This document shows positions 1 through 6,590 of a DNA stretch of 10,881 bases, piece by piece; within the stretch, counting starts at the first letter, position 1; every line of letters starts with the position of its first letter. Below the pieces are notes generated by a model. That model was not told the DNA's origin, searched no databases, and worked only from the letters and a program-made list of their open reading frames with translations. The stretch is from CAZEVY01 sp964515555 (GTDB lineage Bacteria > Acidobacteriota > Terriglobia > Bryobacterales > Bryobacteraceae). The stretch covers positions 1 to 10,881 of the forward strand of contig CAZEVY010000142.1 of NCBI GenBank assembly GCA_964515555.1, given 5' to 3'. The position numbers and the translations under genes are program-made.

Positions 1-219
1 GCGGCCCGCCAGGCGCGCCTCCAGGGACAAGTGCGATTCGAGGTCCAGATCGATGCCGACGGCTCGGTCGCCGGCCTCACGCTCGTTCACGGGCATCCGG
101 CGCTGGTCGAGTCGGCGCAGGAAGCCGTCCGGCAGTGGCGCTACGCGCCGACCTATCTCAACGGCAAGCCCGTCGAGGTGATCACCACCGTCGACATCAA
201 TTTCACGCTGGCCGAGTAG
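1..219 (+). CDS. TonB-family energy transducer, C-terminal domain (partial, 5' end outside window)
   Basis: The frame is open from base 1 and ends at TAG 217-219, giving 72 residues of a protein that begins outside the window. It matches the TonB C-terminal domain pattern: a basic/glutamine-rich lead-in (ARQARLQG), a strand with the I-D-x-D-G turn, the helix ending in AVRQWRYAPT, then NGKPVEV and a final strand ending VDINFTL. In this family the domain crosses the periplasm and contacts the TonB box of outer-membrane receptors, passing on energy from an ExbB/ExbD-type motor; many Acidobacteriota proteins also carry the domain on unrelated N-terminal modules. What precedes it here cannot be seen, so it may be a true TonB or a TonB-domain fusion. 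A TonB-dependent receptor lies 6.5 kb away, but nothing shows that the two are partners. The first GTG in frame (base 31) falls inside the domain and is not a real start. Confidence 0.88.
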   Translation, partial: AARQARLQGQVRFEVQIDADGSVAGLTLVHGHPALVESAQEAVRQWRYAPTYLNGKPVEVITTVDINFTLAE

Positions 220-233
220 CAACCGCGCGTCCA

Positions 234-264
234 CGCGCGCCGTCCCAGAGGATGGGAGCGCGCG
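234..264 (+). terminator. GC-rich hairpin after the TonB-family gene, terminator-like without a T-run
   Basis: Bases 234-240 (CGCGCGC) pair with 258-264 (GCGCGCG). After a two-base bulge (241-242), TCCC 243-246 pairs with GGGA 254-257 around a seven-base loop. The stem starts 15 bases after the TAG of the upstream gene. No T-tract follows, so it may act only with Rho or as a 3' mRNA stabiliser. Confidence 0.4.
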
Positions 265-300
265 GGTGTCGCAGCCTCGCGATCCCCGGGTAGTTCGCCA

Positions 301-345
301 GGAGAAGCTGGCTGCGTCAACCCTGAGGGAATCGGCCGCTTCTCC
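301..345. terminator. Inverted repeat between convergent genes
   Basis: GGAGAAGC (301-308) is the exact reverse complement of GCTTCTCC (338-345). The stem continues as GGC 310-312 with GCC 335-337 if T309 is bulged, and the loop holds a small CCC/GGG hairpin (321-329). It lies 15 bases beyond the stop of the - strand GGDEF/EAL gene and between two convergent genes, so a bidirectional terminator or 3'-end structure is the natural reading. Neither side has a T-run. Confidence 0.35.
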
Positions 346-359
346 TGTGCGTCCGCCCG

Positions 360-2531
360 TCAGCCCACCGCGAACGGTCTGGCATCGGCGAGCAGCCGCT
401 CGGCGGCTTCCTCCTCGATGGGAGCGCTCAGGAAGTGCCCCTGCATGCGGTCGCAGCCCGCCAGCCGCAGGGCCTCCCACTGTTGCGCCGTTTCCACTCC
501 CTCGGCCACCACGATCAGCCCGAGACCGTGCACCATGCCGATGATGCTCTCCACCAGTCCCTGGCTCCCCGTCGGCCGGTCGATCTCGTCGACGAACGAC
601 TTGTCGATTTTCACCGCGTCGACGTGCAGCCGGCGAAGGTAGCTGAGAGACGAGTATCCGGTTCCGAAGTCGTCGATCGCGAGCGCGACGCCGATGGCCC
701 GCAGGCTGTCGATCCTCAGCGCCGACTCCTCGAAGTCCCGCATCAGCACGCTCTCGGTGATCTCCATCTCGAGCAGCCGCGGATCGAGGCCGCTGGCCGC
801 CAGCGCCTGAAGGACCAGGTCGACGAAATCCGGCCGCGCGAACTCCGCCGCCGAGACGTTCACGGCGATGCGCGCCCGAGGCGCGCCCGGGCGCTGCCAG
901 CGTCGTCGTCGCCGGCAGGCTTCCGCCAACATCCAGGCGTCGAAGCGCGCCATCAGGCCGCACTCCTCCGCCACCGGGATGAACTCGCGCGCCGCGAGCC
1001 GCCCCAGCGCGGGATGGTCCCAGGCCAGCAGCGCCTCGAAGCCCGTCAAGCGGCCGAGCGCGTCCGACTGCGGCTGGTAGATCTGCCGGAGCTGGCCGCT
1101 GTCGTGCGCGCGATGCAGGGAGGTCGCCATCTCCAGCCGTTCCGTGGCGCCTCCGGGAAGGTCCGGGGAGTAGAAGCCGAGCGCTCCGCTGCCGCGCGCG
1201 CCGGCGCGCCGAAGGGCCTTCTCGGCGCGGCGGATCAGCGTGAGCGCGTCGTCGCCGTCGGCGGGAAACCGGCTCACGCCAATGCTGGCGTTGACGAACA
1301 GGTCGTTGGACTCCCAGGGAAACGGGGGCGCCGTTTGTTCCAGCAGGCGCAGCGCCAGGGATTCGGCGGCGGCGGCGTCCGCGGCGCCGCTCCACACGAC
1401 GACAAATCGATTGCCCCCCAGCCTTCCGAGCCACTGGTTTTCGGAGAGACAGTCGCTGAACCTCCGGGCCAGCGCCTCGATCAGCACGTCGCCGGCCTCG
1501 TAGCCGAGCGCCTGGTTGACCAGCCGCAGGCCGGTCACTTCAATGAGAATCGCCGCCAGCGGGGCGCGCCGCCAGCGGCACGCTTGCAGCTCGCTCTGCA
1601 ATCGCCGCGTCAGGCCGCGCGCGTTCGGCAATCCCGATACGGCGTCGTGCGACCGCGGGTCCGGCGGCCGGCGCACCGGCCGGATAAACCCCAGCTCGCC
1701 GACGGGCAGGCCCCGCTCGAACAGCAGATAGGCGTGCGCCTCCACCGCGACCGTCGCGCCGTCACGCGTGCGCAGCGCCAGCTCCACCACCCCGGCCGGA
1801 CCCCCGCCGTATTGCGCCAGCAACATCTGCGAAACCGTCTCGCGATGGTCCGGCGCCACCAGCTCGCCGAAGTTCATCGCCAGCAGCTCCTCGCGGCGGT
1901 AGCCGGTCAGCTCCTCGGCGGCGCGGTTCACCGACGTCAGCCGCCCGCGCAGATCGTGCGTGTACACGAAGTCGCCGGCATGCTCCAGCATGGATTCCCA
2001 GCGGCCCCCGCCGGCTTCGTCGCCGAAACTGGATTCCGCCGCCGCCCCGGCCGCCTCCCACTGCCGGATCGCCAGCGCCGCCAGGCGAGCCAGTCCCGCC
2101 AGCCCCTCCAGGCGTTCGGGACGGACCTGGCGCGGGGCGCCGGCGGCTGCCATCAGAACGCCGAGATGGTTTCCCTCCGCGTCGATCAGCGGGGCGGACG
2201 CGCAAAAGCGCAGCCGGCGAGGCCCGGAGACCAGCACGCTGTAGAGGAATCGTGGATCGGCGGCCGCGTCGACCACCGCTTCGGGGCGGTCTCCGGCCAG
2301 CGCCTCGGCCAGGATCGCGAGGTCGCTCTGCGACCATCCCGCCGCCGCGCCAAACCAGCGCCGGAGCCATCCCGGATGGTCGTCGGCCAGCCACACCACC
2401 GCCACGGGTGCGTGAAGCCAGCGCGCGGCCATCGAGGCGATCTCATCGAGACTCGCGGCCGCCTGGTCGCCCAGCGGCGCCCAGTAGCCGGGCGCGGCCG
2501 TGGAGGTATGACTGGCTTGGCTCGGATGCAT
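360..2531 (-). CDS. GAF-PAS-GGDEF-EAL protein; predicted c-di-GMP phosphodiesterase with degenerate GGDEF
   Basis: A 723-residue protein, probably cytoplasmic since no TM segment or signal peptide is visible. Domains in order: GAF-like sensor (about 24-155), PAS (about 178-285; G-Y-R-R-E-E-L near 210), GGDEF (about 296-455) and EAL (about 462-715). The EAL domain keeps the expected metal and catalytic residues: EALLAW (E499), N558 in AVNVS, E590 in EMEITES, DDFGTGYSSL (D620, D621), K641 and E677 in VAEGVE. It should therefore hydrolyse c-di-GMP to pGpG. The GGDEF signature reads GGNRF (372-376), and the usual D-x-D/F-K-x-I-N-D metal segment reads EVTGLRLVNQ (331-340), so cyclase activity is unlikely; the domain may bind GTP as a regulator, as in known composite GGDEF-EAL enzymes. 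The ATG at 2531 sits 23 residues before the GAF fold, without a strong Shine-Dalgarno. The gene has its own promoter (2564-2592) and runs convergent to the TonB-family gene. The signal sensed is unknown. Confidence 0.93.
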   Translation of the reverse strand: MHPSQASHTSTAAPGYWAPLGDQAAASLDEIASMAARWLHAPVAVVWLADDHPGWLRRWFGAAAGWSQSDLAILAEALAGDRPEAVVDAAADPRFLYSVLVSGPRRLRFCASAPLIDAEGNHLGVLMAAAGAPRQVRPERLEGLAGLARLAALAIRQWEAAGAAAESSFGDEAGGGRWESMLEHAGDFVYTHDLRGRLTSVNRAAEELTGYRREELLAMNFGELVAPDHRETVSQMLLAQYGGGPAGVVELALRTRDGATVAVEAHAYLLFERGLPVGELGFIRPVRRPPDPRSHDAVSGLPNARGLTRRLQSELQACRWRRAPLAAILIEVTGLRLVNQALGYEAGDVLIEALARRFSDCLSENQWLGRLGGNRFVVVWSGAADAAAAESLALRLLEQTAPPFPWESNDLFVNASIGVSRFPADGDDALTLIRRAEKALRRAGARGSGALGFYSPDLPGGATERLEMATSLHRAHDSGQLRQIYQPQSDALGRLTGFEALLAWDHPALGRLAAREFIPVAEECGLMARFDAWMLAEACRRRRRWQRPGAPRARIAVNVSAAEFARPDFVDLVLQALAASGLDPRLLEMEITESVLMRDFEESALRIDSLRAIGVALAIDDFGTGYSSLSYLRRLHVDAVKIDKSFVDEIDRPTGSQGLVESIIGMVHGLGLIVVAEGVETAQQWEALRLAGCDRMQGHFLSAPIEEEAAERLLADARPFAVG

Positions 2532-2563
2532 TCGGAGTGCCGGCCGCCCCGTTAACCAATCCG

Positions 2564-2592
2564 AATATATCGTGAATTCTCGGGGATTTCAA
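2564..2592 (-). promoter_or_regulatory. Sigma70-type promoter of the GGDEF/EAL gene
   Basis: Read on the - strand: TTGAAA (2592-2587) as -35, a 17-base spacer, and TATATT (2569-2564) as -10. Transcription would start near 2557, about 25 bases before the ATG at 2531. Spacing is ideal and each box differs from consensus at one position. This makes the c-di-GMP gene a separate unit from the ABC operon that ends at 2617. Confidence 0.65.
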
Positions 2593-2602
2593 GAGAAATC
2601 CC
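2583..2602. promoter_or_regulatory. Perfect palindrome covering the -35 box (operator or terminator)
   Basis: GGGATTTC (2583-2590), a four-base gap AAGA, then GAAATCCC (2595-2602): an exact 8-bp inverted repeat. It overlaps the -35 box of the GGDEF/EAL promoter and begins 15 bases after the TAA of the ABC transporter gene. As RNA it would form a stable hairpin able to act as that operon's terminator, although no U-run follows. As DNA it is well placed for a dimeric repressor. The sequence alone does not decide between the two. Confidence 0.5.
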
Positions 2603-2616
2603 TATCCGTTCCCGGC

Positions 2617-4407
2617 TTAGATTGTCTCCAGTTCTTCTTCGAGCAGTTGGCGCTGGTGGAGATCGGCATAAAAGCCAGCCCGGGCGAGCAGCTCGGCGTG
2701 CGTGCCCTGTTCGGCGAGCGTTCCCTTCTCGATCACGAAAATCCTGTCGGCGTTGCGGACCGTGGAAACCCGATGCGAAATGAGGATCGTTGTCCGCTCG
2801 CGCATCACGCCCGTCAATCCGCCCAGGATGCGGTCTTCGGTGAGCGTGTCGACGCTCGAGAGCGCGTCGTCGAGGATAAGCACCGCCGGACGCCGCAGAA
2901 TGGCGCGGGCGATCGCCGCGCGCTGCTTCTGACCGCCCGAGAGCGTGATGCCGCGCTCGCCGATCATGGTCTGGTAGCCGTCGGGAAAGCCCGCGACGTC
3001 GGGCCCGAGCCCGGCGCGCTCGCCGGCCAGGCGAATCTCCTCGCTGGCGCCGCTGGCGCCGTCCCCGTCCACGGCCCCGGCGTGCGATTCGAACCCCGCG
3101 CCCGTGGCGCCGAATGCCAGGTTCTCCGCCAGCGTCGTGCTGAACAGAAACGTCTCCTGCGGCACCATGCCGATCGCCCGGCGCAGCTCCGCCGGATCGT
3201 ACTCCCTCACGTCGGCGCCGTCCACCAGCACCGCACCTTCGTCGGGATCGAGCAGCCGCGGGATCAGGTGCACCAGCGTGCTCTTGCCGCTTCCGGTGTG
3301 CCCCACGATCGCCACCGTCGATCCGGCCGGAATCGTCAGGCTCAGATCGCGCAGCCCGCCGCCGCCCGGGTAGCACACCGAGACATTGCGGAACTCGATC
3401 TCGCCGCGCATCGGCTGCGGCAGCGGCCGCGGCTTCTCCGGGGCCGCGATCGAGGCGCGCTCCTCGAACACCTGGCTGAGGCGCTTGAGCGAAGCCGTCC
3501 CGCGTTGGATGATGTTAACCACCCAGCCCATGGCGACGATCGGCCACACCAGCATGCCCATGTAGAAGTTGAACATGAGGAAGCTGCCCAGCGTGATCTG
3601 GCCGGACAGCACCCGGTATCCCCCGGCCCACAACACCAGCAGGAACGAGAGGCCGATCAGCCCCTGCATGATCGGCTGGAAGGTGCCCGACATGCGTACC
3701 AGCCGCAGGTTCTGCGTGATGTAATCCCGGTTCAGCGCCGCGAAGCGCTCCAGCTCCGCCTCCTCCTGGGCGTAGGCGCGAATCACCCGCACCCCGGTGA
3801 GATTCTCCTGTACCCGGCTGCTGATGTCGGAAAACAGCGCCTGGATTTTTTCGAACCGGGAGTGAATCGCCCGGCCGTAGAACACCACCGCCACGCTCAC
3901 CAGCGGCGCCGGCAGCAGCGTCACCAGCGTCAGCTGCCAGTCGACCGACCCCATCACCGCCACAGCCAGCGGAAATACCAGCGCCGTTTCGGCCGAGTAC
4001 ATTACTCCCGGCCCCATCATCATGCGGACGGCGTTGAGGTCGTTGGTGGCGCGCGCCATGATATCGCCGGTGCGCACGCGCCCGTAGAAATCGCCGGAGA
4101 GCGTCACCAGGCGCGCGAACAGGTCGTTGCGCATGTCGTACTCGACGTCGCGCGAGAGGCTGATCAGGATTACCCGCATCCAGTACTGGAACACGCCTTT
4201 GACCGCCGCGATGCCAACCAACGCGGCGGTAAACAGCACCAGGCGGTCCATCGCGAAGCCGCCCGTCAGCGAGTCCACGGCGTTCTTGATCGTCAGCGGC
4301 ATCAGCGCCGCGAAGATATCCTTGAGCAGCAGCGCCCCGATGCCGAGCGCGACCCGTCCGCGCCGGCGGGCCAGGTAAGGGACGAGGATGCGAAGGGCGT
4401 TCCGCAC
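2617..4407 (-). CDS. ABC exporter half-transporter (TMD-NBD fusion, MdlA/YheI-like Walker B)
   Basis: A 596-residue type IV ABC exporter subunit in the inner membrane: six-helix transmembrane domain (about 10-305) followed by the nucleotide-binding domain. Motifs in this numbering: Walker A GHTGSGKST 369-377, Q-loop Q417 in VPQETFLFS, signature LSGGQ 489-493, Walker B LILDD 510-514, H-loop H545 in LISHR. The residue after the Walker B Asp is Asp514, where a catalytic Glu is usual. That is characteristic of the degenerate-site half of heterodimers such as MdlA/MdlB, BmrC/BmrD or TM287/TM288, but no second subunit is next door. About 14 extra Gly/Ala/Asp-rich residues lie between Q-loop and signature (about 435-454). 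The start is taken as GTG 4407, two bases after the ydcF-like stop, which gives a normal family length; a GTG at 4485 would add 26 residues overlapping that gene. The substrate (lipid, drug or peptide) cannot be read from the sequence. Confidence 0.93.
   Translation of the reverse strand: MRNALRILVPYLARRRGRVALGIGALLLKDIFAALMPLTIKNAVDSLTGGFAMDRLVLFTAALVGIAAVKGVFQYWMRVILISLSRDVEYDMRNDLFARLVTLSGDFYGRVRTGDIMARATNDLNAVRMMMGPGVMYSAETALVFPLAVAVMGSVDWQLTLVTLLPAPLVSVAVVFYGRAIHSRFEKIQALFSDISSRVQENLTGVRVIRAYAQEEAELERFAALNRDYITQNLRLVRMSGTFQPIMQGLIGLSFLLVLWAGGYRVLSGQITLGSFLMFNFYMGMLVWPIVAMGWVVNIIQRGTASLKRLSQVFEERASIAAPEKPRPLPQPMRGEIEFRNVSVCYPGGGGLRDLSLTIPAGSTVAIVGHTGSGKSTLVHLIPRLLDPDEGAVLVDGADVREYDPAELRRAIGMVPQETFLFSTTLAENLAFGATGAGFESHAGAVDGDGASGASEEIRLAGERAGLGPDVAGFPDGYQTMIGERGITLSGGQKQRAAIARAILRRPAVLILDDALSSVDTLTEDRILGGLTGVMRERTTILISHRVSTVRNADRIFVIEKGTLAEQGTHAELLARAGFYADLHQRQLLEEELETI
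3043..3060 (-). repeat. 9-bp tandem duplication inside the ABC transporter gene
   Basis: GCTGGCGCC occurs twice in direct succession (3043-3051 and 3052-3060). On the coding strand this gives the residues GASGAS within the family-atypical insert between Q-loop and signature motif. The repeat is in frame and suggests that the insert grew at least partly by slippage. Confidence 0.75.
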
Positions 4408-4409
4408 GG

Positions 4410-5054
4410 TCAGATCCCGAACAGCGATGTGACCAGCTTGGTCCACTCGAGCAGGAAGATCTTCCGGGCGTCGCGGCTCCGCCACCAGCGGTCGGGGCGA
4501 AAGGCGGCGTCCGGCGACGCCACCACGTGCACCTCCACGTCGCCCGCCAGCTCGCGATAGATGCGCGTCGAGCGCCGCGTGTGATAGTTGCTGGTGACCA
4601 CGAGCGCGCTCCGGATTCCCCGGCGGCGCAGCTCCGGCAGAATGCGCAGGGCCTCCTCGCGCGTCGAGTTGGCGCCCGTCATCGAAAGCGGAATGAAGAG
4701 ACTCTCCGGATATCCGCGGCGGACCGCGAACGGAATCGCCAGCTCGTGTTCGAAGAGCCCATAGTGATGGCGGGGCCCGCTGACGAACACCAGCGGCGCG
4801 TAGCCCTGGCTGGCCAGCTCGGCCCCGCGCAGAATGCGCAGCCCGTTCCAGTCGCCCGCCAGCACCACGATGGCGTCCGCCTTCCGGGGGGATTCGGCGA
4901 GCACCAGGAAGCGTCCCAAAGCGCTCAGCCAGTACTCCCGGGCAGCGGCGAGGCCGATCAGGGCGATCAGCACCGGAAGCCAGCGAACGAGGCGCGCTCG
5001 CATGGCTCGGCGGGCGGGGACGACGGGTTCCGCCAGGACTTCCGCAGACCTCAC
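4410..5054 (-). CDS. YdcF-family (DUF218) membrane-anchored protein
   Basis: A 214-residue protein with one N-terminal TM helix (about 23-39) and a DUF218 domain (about 58-205). Family marks visible are ADAIVVLAGD (59-68), RGAELASQGYAP (76-87), VFVSG (89-93), NSTREEA (129-135) and VTSNYHTRRS (153-162). Relatives such as E. coli SanA, ElyC and YdcF are tied to envelope barrier function or bind nucleotide-like ligands; the reaction is not firmly known. The domain probably faces the periplasm. The GTG start at 5054 overlaps the TGA of the preceding gene as GTGA, a strong sign of coupled translation. An ATG at 5003 (residue 18) is an alternative start just before the TM helix. The gene ends two bases before the ABC exporter start, so the three genes should be co-transcribed and act together, perhaps in envelope or lipid handling (inference). 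Confidence 0.88.
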   Translation of the reverse strand: MRSAEVLAEPVVPARRAMRARLVRWLPVLIALIGLAAAREYWLSALGRFLVLAESPRKADAIVVLAGDWNGLRILRGAELASQGYAPLVFVSGPRHHYGLFEHELAIPFAVRRGYPESLFIPLSMTGANSTREEALRILPELRRRGIRSALVVTSNYHTRRSTRIYRELAGDVEVHVVASPDAAFRPDRWWRSRDARKIFLLEWTKLVTSLFGI

Positions 5055-5611
5055 TTGTCGTCGGCGTTCTTCGGGTCGATATGACCGACGGTCTTAAGCA
5101 GTTGAAACAGCCGCTCGACCTCGGCTTCGTCCTCTTGGCGAAGCAGCGGGTACTTCGGCGACGCCAGCACCCGCGCGTTCGGGCCCGACGGCAGGCCTTC
5201 GCCCCAGAAATGCGGGTGCGGAGCGCCGTCGATCAACGCCGCCCGCGACTGCCGCAATAACTGGTTGAGCAGACCGCGGCAGGCGTTCGGTTCGCCCGGA
5301 TAAATCAGCAGCACCCGCGACTCGTCGGCTAGCGTCAGCCGCACGACCAGTGGCGACCGCCATGCGGTCCGGTCGATCCGCCGGATGCGCTCCCATGGGA
5401 TGTCCCGCCGCCCGATCACCAGCCGGTCGCGCCGAATCTCCACTGGCGGACGCGTGGCAAGCATCACCAGCACCACGGCGCTCAGCAGGAACAGCGCCGC
5501 CGGGATGAACGCCGGCCTCCATTCCAGTCCGCACCAGGCGGAAAACAGTGAGCAAAGCAGCCCGACGACTCCCGCCGACCAGTAGTTCCGGGAAGGAATG
5601 TAGCGACTCAT
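5051..5611 (-). CDS. Small two-TM protein with PH-like cytoplasmic tail, function unknown
   Basis: A 186-residue protein I cannot assign to a named family with confidence. Two hydrophobic helices (about 12-28 and 34-52) form a hairpin. They are followed by a short-strand pattern (VEIRRDRLVIG, then IPWERIRRID at 71-80, then a strand pair at 88-103) that resembles bacterial PH-like (bPH2/YdbT-type) domains, where a buried Trp-Glu turn is common. The C-terminal 60 residues include a Pro/Gly-rich loop, an amphipathic helix (about 159-174) and a charged tail. It is the first gene of the operon, behind the promoter at 5636-5664, and its TGA overlaps the start of the YdcF gene. Its job is probably in the membrane, linked to the YdcF and ABC products; this rests on context only. 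The ATG at 5611 is a clean start with a G-rich stretch upstream. Confidence 0.75.
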   Translation of the reverse strand: MSRYIPSRNYWSAGVVGLLCSLFSAWCGLEWRPAFIPAALFLLSAVVLVMLATRPPVEIRRDRLVIGRRDIPWERIRRIDRTAWRSPLVVRLTLADESRVLLIYPGEPNACRGLLNQLLRQSRAALIDGAPHPHFWGEGLPSGPNARVLASPKYPLLRQEDEAEVERLFQLLKTVGHIDPKNADDK

Positions 5612-5635
5612 GACGCCCCGACGCTCTCCCCTCTA

Positions 5636-5664
5636 AGACTACTCCCGCGCCCGTGCCTCGTCAA
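5636..5664 (-). promoter_or_regulatory. Probable promoter of the PH-like/YdcF/ABC operon
   Basis: On the - strand, TTGACG (5664-5659), a 17-base spacer and TAGTCT (5641-5636). The -35 box is near consensus and the -10 box is weak (first, second and last base match). Transcription would start near 5629, leaving a leader of about 18 bases before the ATG at 5611. Spacing and position are right; the weak -10 keeps confidence moderate. Confidence 0.45.
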
Positions 5665-5745
5665 ATCGTTTCGTGCCGTCCACGACCGCGACGGACCCCG
5701 CCGCCCCGAACATCGGCACAACCTATGCGAAACTCGGCGTCAAGC

Positions 5746-5754
5746 TGATATCAT
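5746..5754 (+). promoter_or_regulatory. Extended -10 promoter of the IclR-family gene (leaderless start)
   Basis: TGaTATCAT: an extended -10 (TG at 5746-5747, then TATCAT 5749-5754, five of six matches to TATAAT). No good -35 lies 16-18 bases upstream, as often with extended -10 promoters. Transcription would begin about seven bases later, at 5761-5763, practically on the ATG at 5763. No Shine-Dalgarno precedes that ATG, which agrees with a leaderless mRNA. Confidence 0.5.
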
Positions 5755-5762
5755 TGCCGACG

Positions 5763-6551
5763 ATGAGAATCACGGGGAACGAAACACCTTCCATCCAGAG
5801 CCTCGACCGCGGCCTGGCCATTCTCGAGGCCGTGGCGCAGTCCGGCGATCCGGTCCCGCTCGGTCAGCTCACCGGCGTGCTCGGCATCGATCGCTCCAGC
5901 GTCTTCCGCCTCGCCAATACCCTCAAGCGCCGCGGCTTCCTCGCCAATCCCATCGGCCGCAAAGACTACATCCTCGGCCCCTCCGTCTGGCGCCTCTCGC
6001 GCAAGTACGACTGGAGCAACGTCCTCATCGCCGCCGCCGACCAGCATCTCAAGACGCTCGCCGTCCGCACGCGCGAGACCGCGCACCTGGCCGTCCGCGA
6101 AGGCGCCCGCGCCCTGTTTATCGACCACTACCCCGGCGCCAACCAGATGATCGTCGTCTCCGGTCAGACCGGCGAGACCGTGCCCCTGCATTGCACCGCC
6201 CACGGCAAGGCGCTGCTGGCCGACTGCGGCCTCTCCGAACTGCGCACCATCCTGGGCGACGCCCCGCCCCACCGCCACACCGCGCACACGATCTCGACCC
6301 TGGAGGACCTGGCCGCCTCTTGCGCCCGCATCCGCGCCGACGATCTCGCCATCGACGACCGCGAGTACGTTGAAGAGGCGCGCTGCATGGCCTCCCCGAT
6401 TCGCGACCGCGACGGCGCCGTCATCGCCTCCATCGGCATCTCGGCCCCGCTCGCGCGCATGCCCGAGGAGCGCTACTCCGACTTCGCGCGCCTCGTCCAC
6501 GAAGCCGCCGGCGCCATCACCGCCGCGCTCGCCGGAACCCCCACCGCGTGA
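5763..6551 (+). CDS. IclR-family transcriptional regulator
   Basis: A 262-residue DNA-binding regulator of the usual family length. The N-terminal winged HTH spans about 9-75: SLDRGLAILEAVA opens it, the recognition helix lies around DRSSVFRLANTLKRRG (43-58), and the wing ends at YILGPSVWRLS. The effector-binding domain covers about 81-255 and carries the hallmark HCTAHGKALLA (143-153), EEARCMASPIRDRDG (204-218) and a final IGISAP strand. IclR proteins bind small acids or sugars and usually repress, sometimes activate, uptake and catabolic genes. The start is ATG 5763: it follows an extended -10 element and begins right before the HTH, whereas a GTG at 5673 would add 30 residues unlike the family and lie upstream of that promoter. 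The gene stands divergent from the PH-like/YdcF/ABC operon and 203 bases before the receptor gene on the same strand, the most likely target. The effector is unknown. Confidence 0.92.
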   Translation: MRITGNETPSIQSLDRGLAILEAVAQSGDPVPLGQLTGVLGIDRSSVFRLANTLKRRGFLANPIGRKDYILGPSVWRLSRKYDWSNVLIAAADQHLKTLAVRTRETAHLAVREGARALFIDHYPGANQMIVVSGQTGETVPLHCTAHGKALLADCGLSELRTILGDAPPHRHTAHTISTLEDLAASCARIRADDLAIDDREYVEEARCMASPIRDRDGAVIASIGISAPLARMPEERYSDFARLVHEAAGAITAALAGTPTA

Positions 6552-6590
6552 GCTCCATGCCCGCCACGGCCGGCTTTGCCGCCTGTCGGT

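Noticed and set aside
266..544. 92-codon + strand frame beginning in the gap after the TonB-family gene
   Set aside because: It runs into the 3' end of the GGDEF/EAL gene on the opposite strand and gives a Pro/Arg-rich random-looking translation.
435..2555. 706-codon open frame on the + strand opposite the GGDEF/EAL gene
   Set aside because: Its translation is Arg/Pro/Gln-rich with no recognisable domain, while the opposite strand encodes four clear domains. Long antisense open frames are expected in GC-rich genes.
4408..4485. 26-codon N-terminal extension of the ABC exporter from GTG 4485
   Set aside because: It lies wholly inside the YdcF-family gene, is unlike the start of family members, and GTG 4407 lies two bases after the upstream stop.
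2572..4560. 662-codon open frame on the + strand opposite the ABC exporter gene
   Set aside because: His/Arg/Gln-rich low-complexity translation with no domain; the - strand carries every ABC motif.
5673..5762. 30-codon N-terminal extension of the IclR-family protein
   Set aside because: It precedes the conserved HTH, runs across the extended -10 element, and would exceed the usual family length.
6568..6584. Weak hairpin (CGGC-TTT-GCCG core) after the IclR-family gene as a terminator
   Set aside because: The stem has only four solid pairs and no T-run follows; too weak to annotate.
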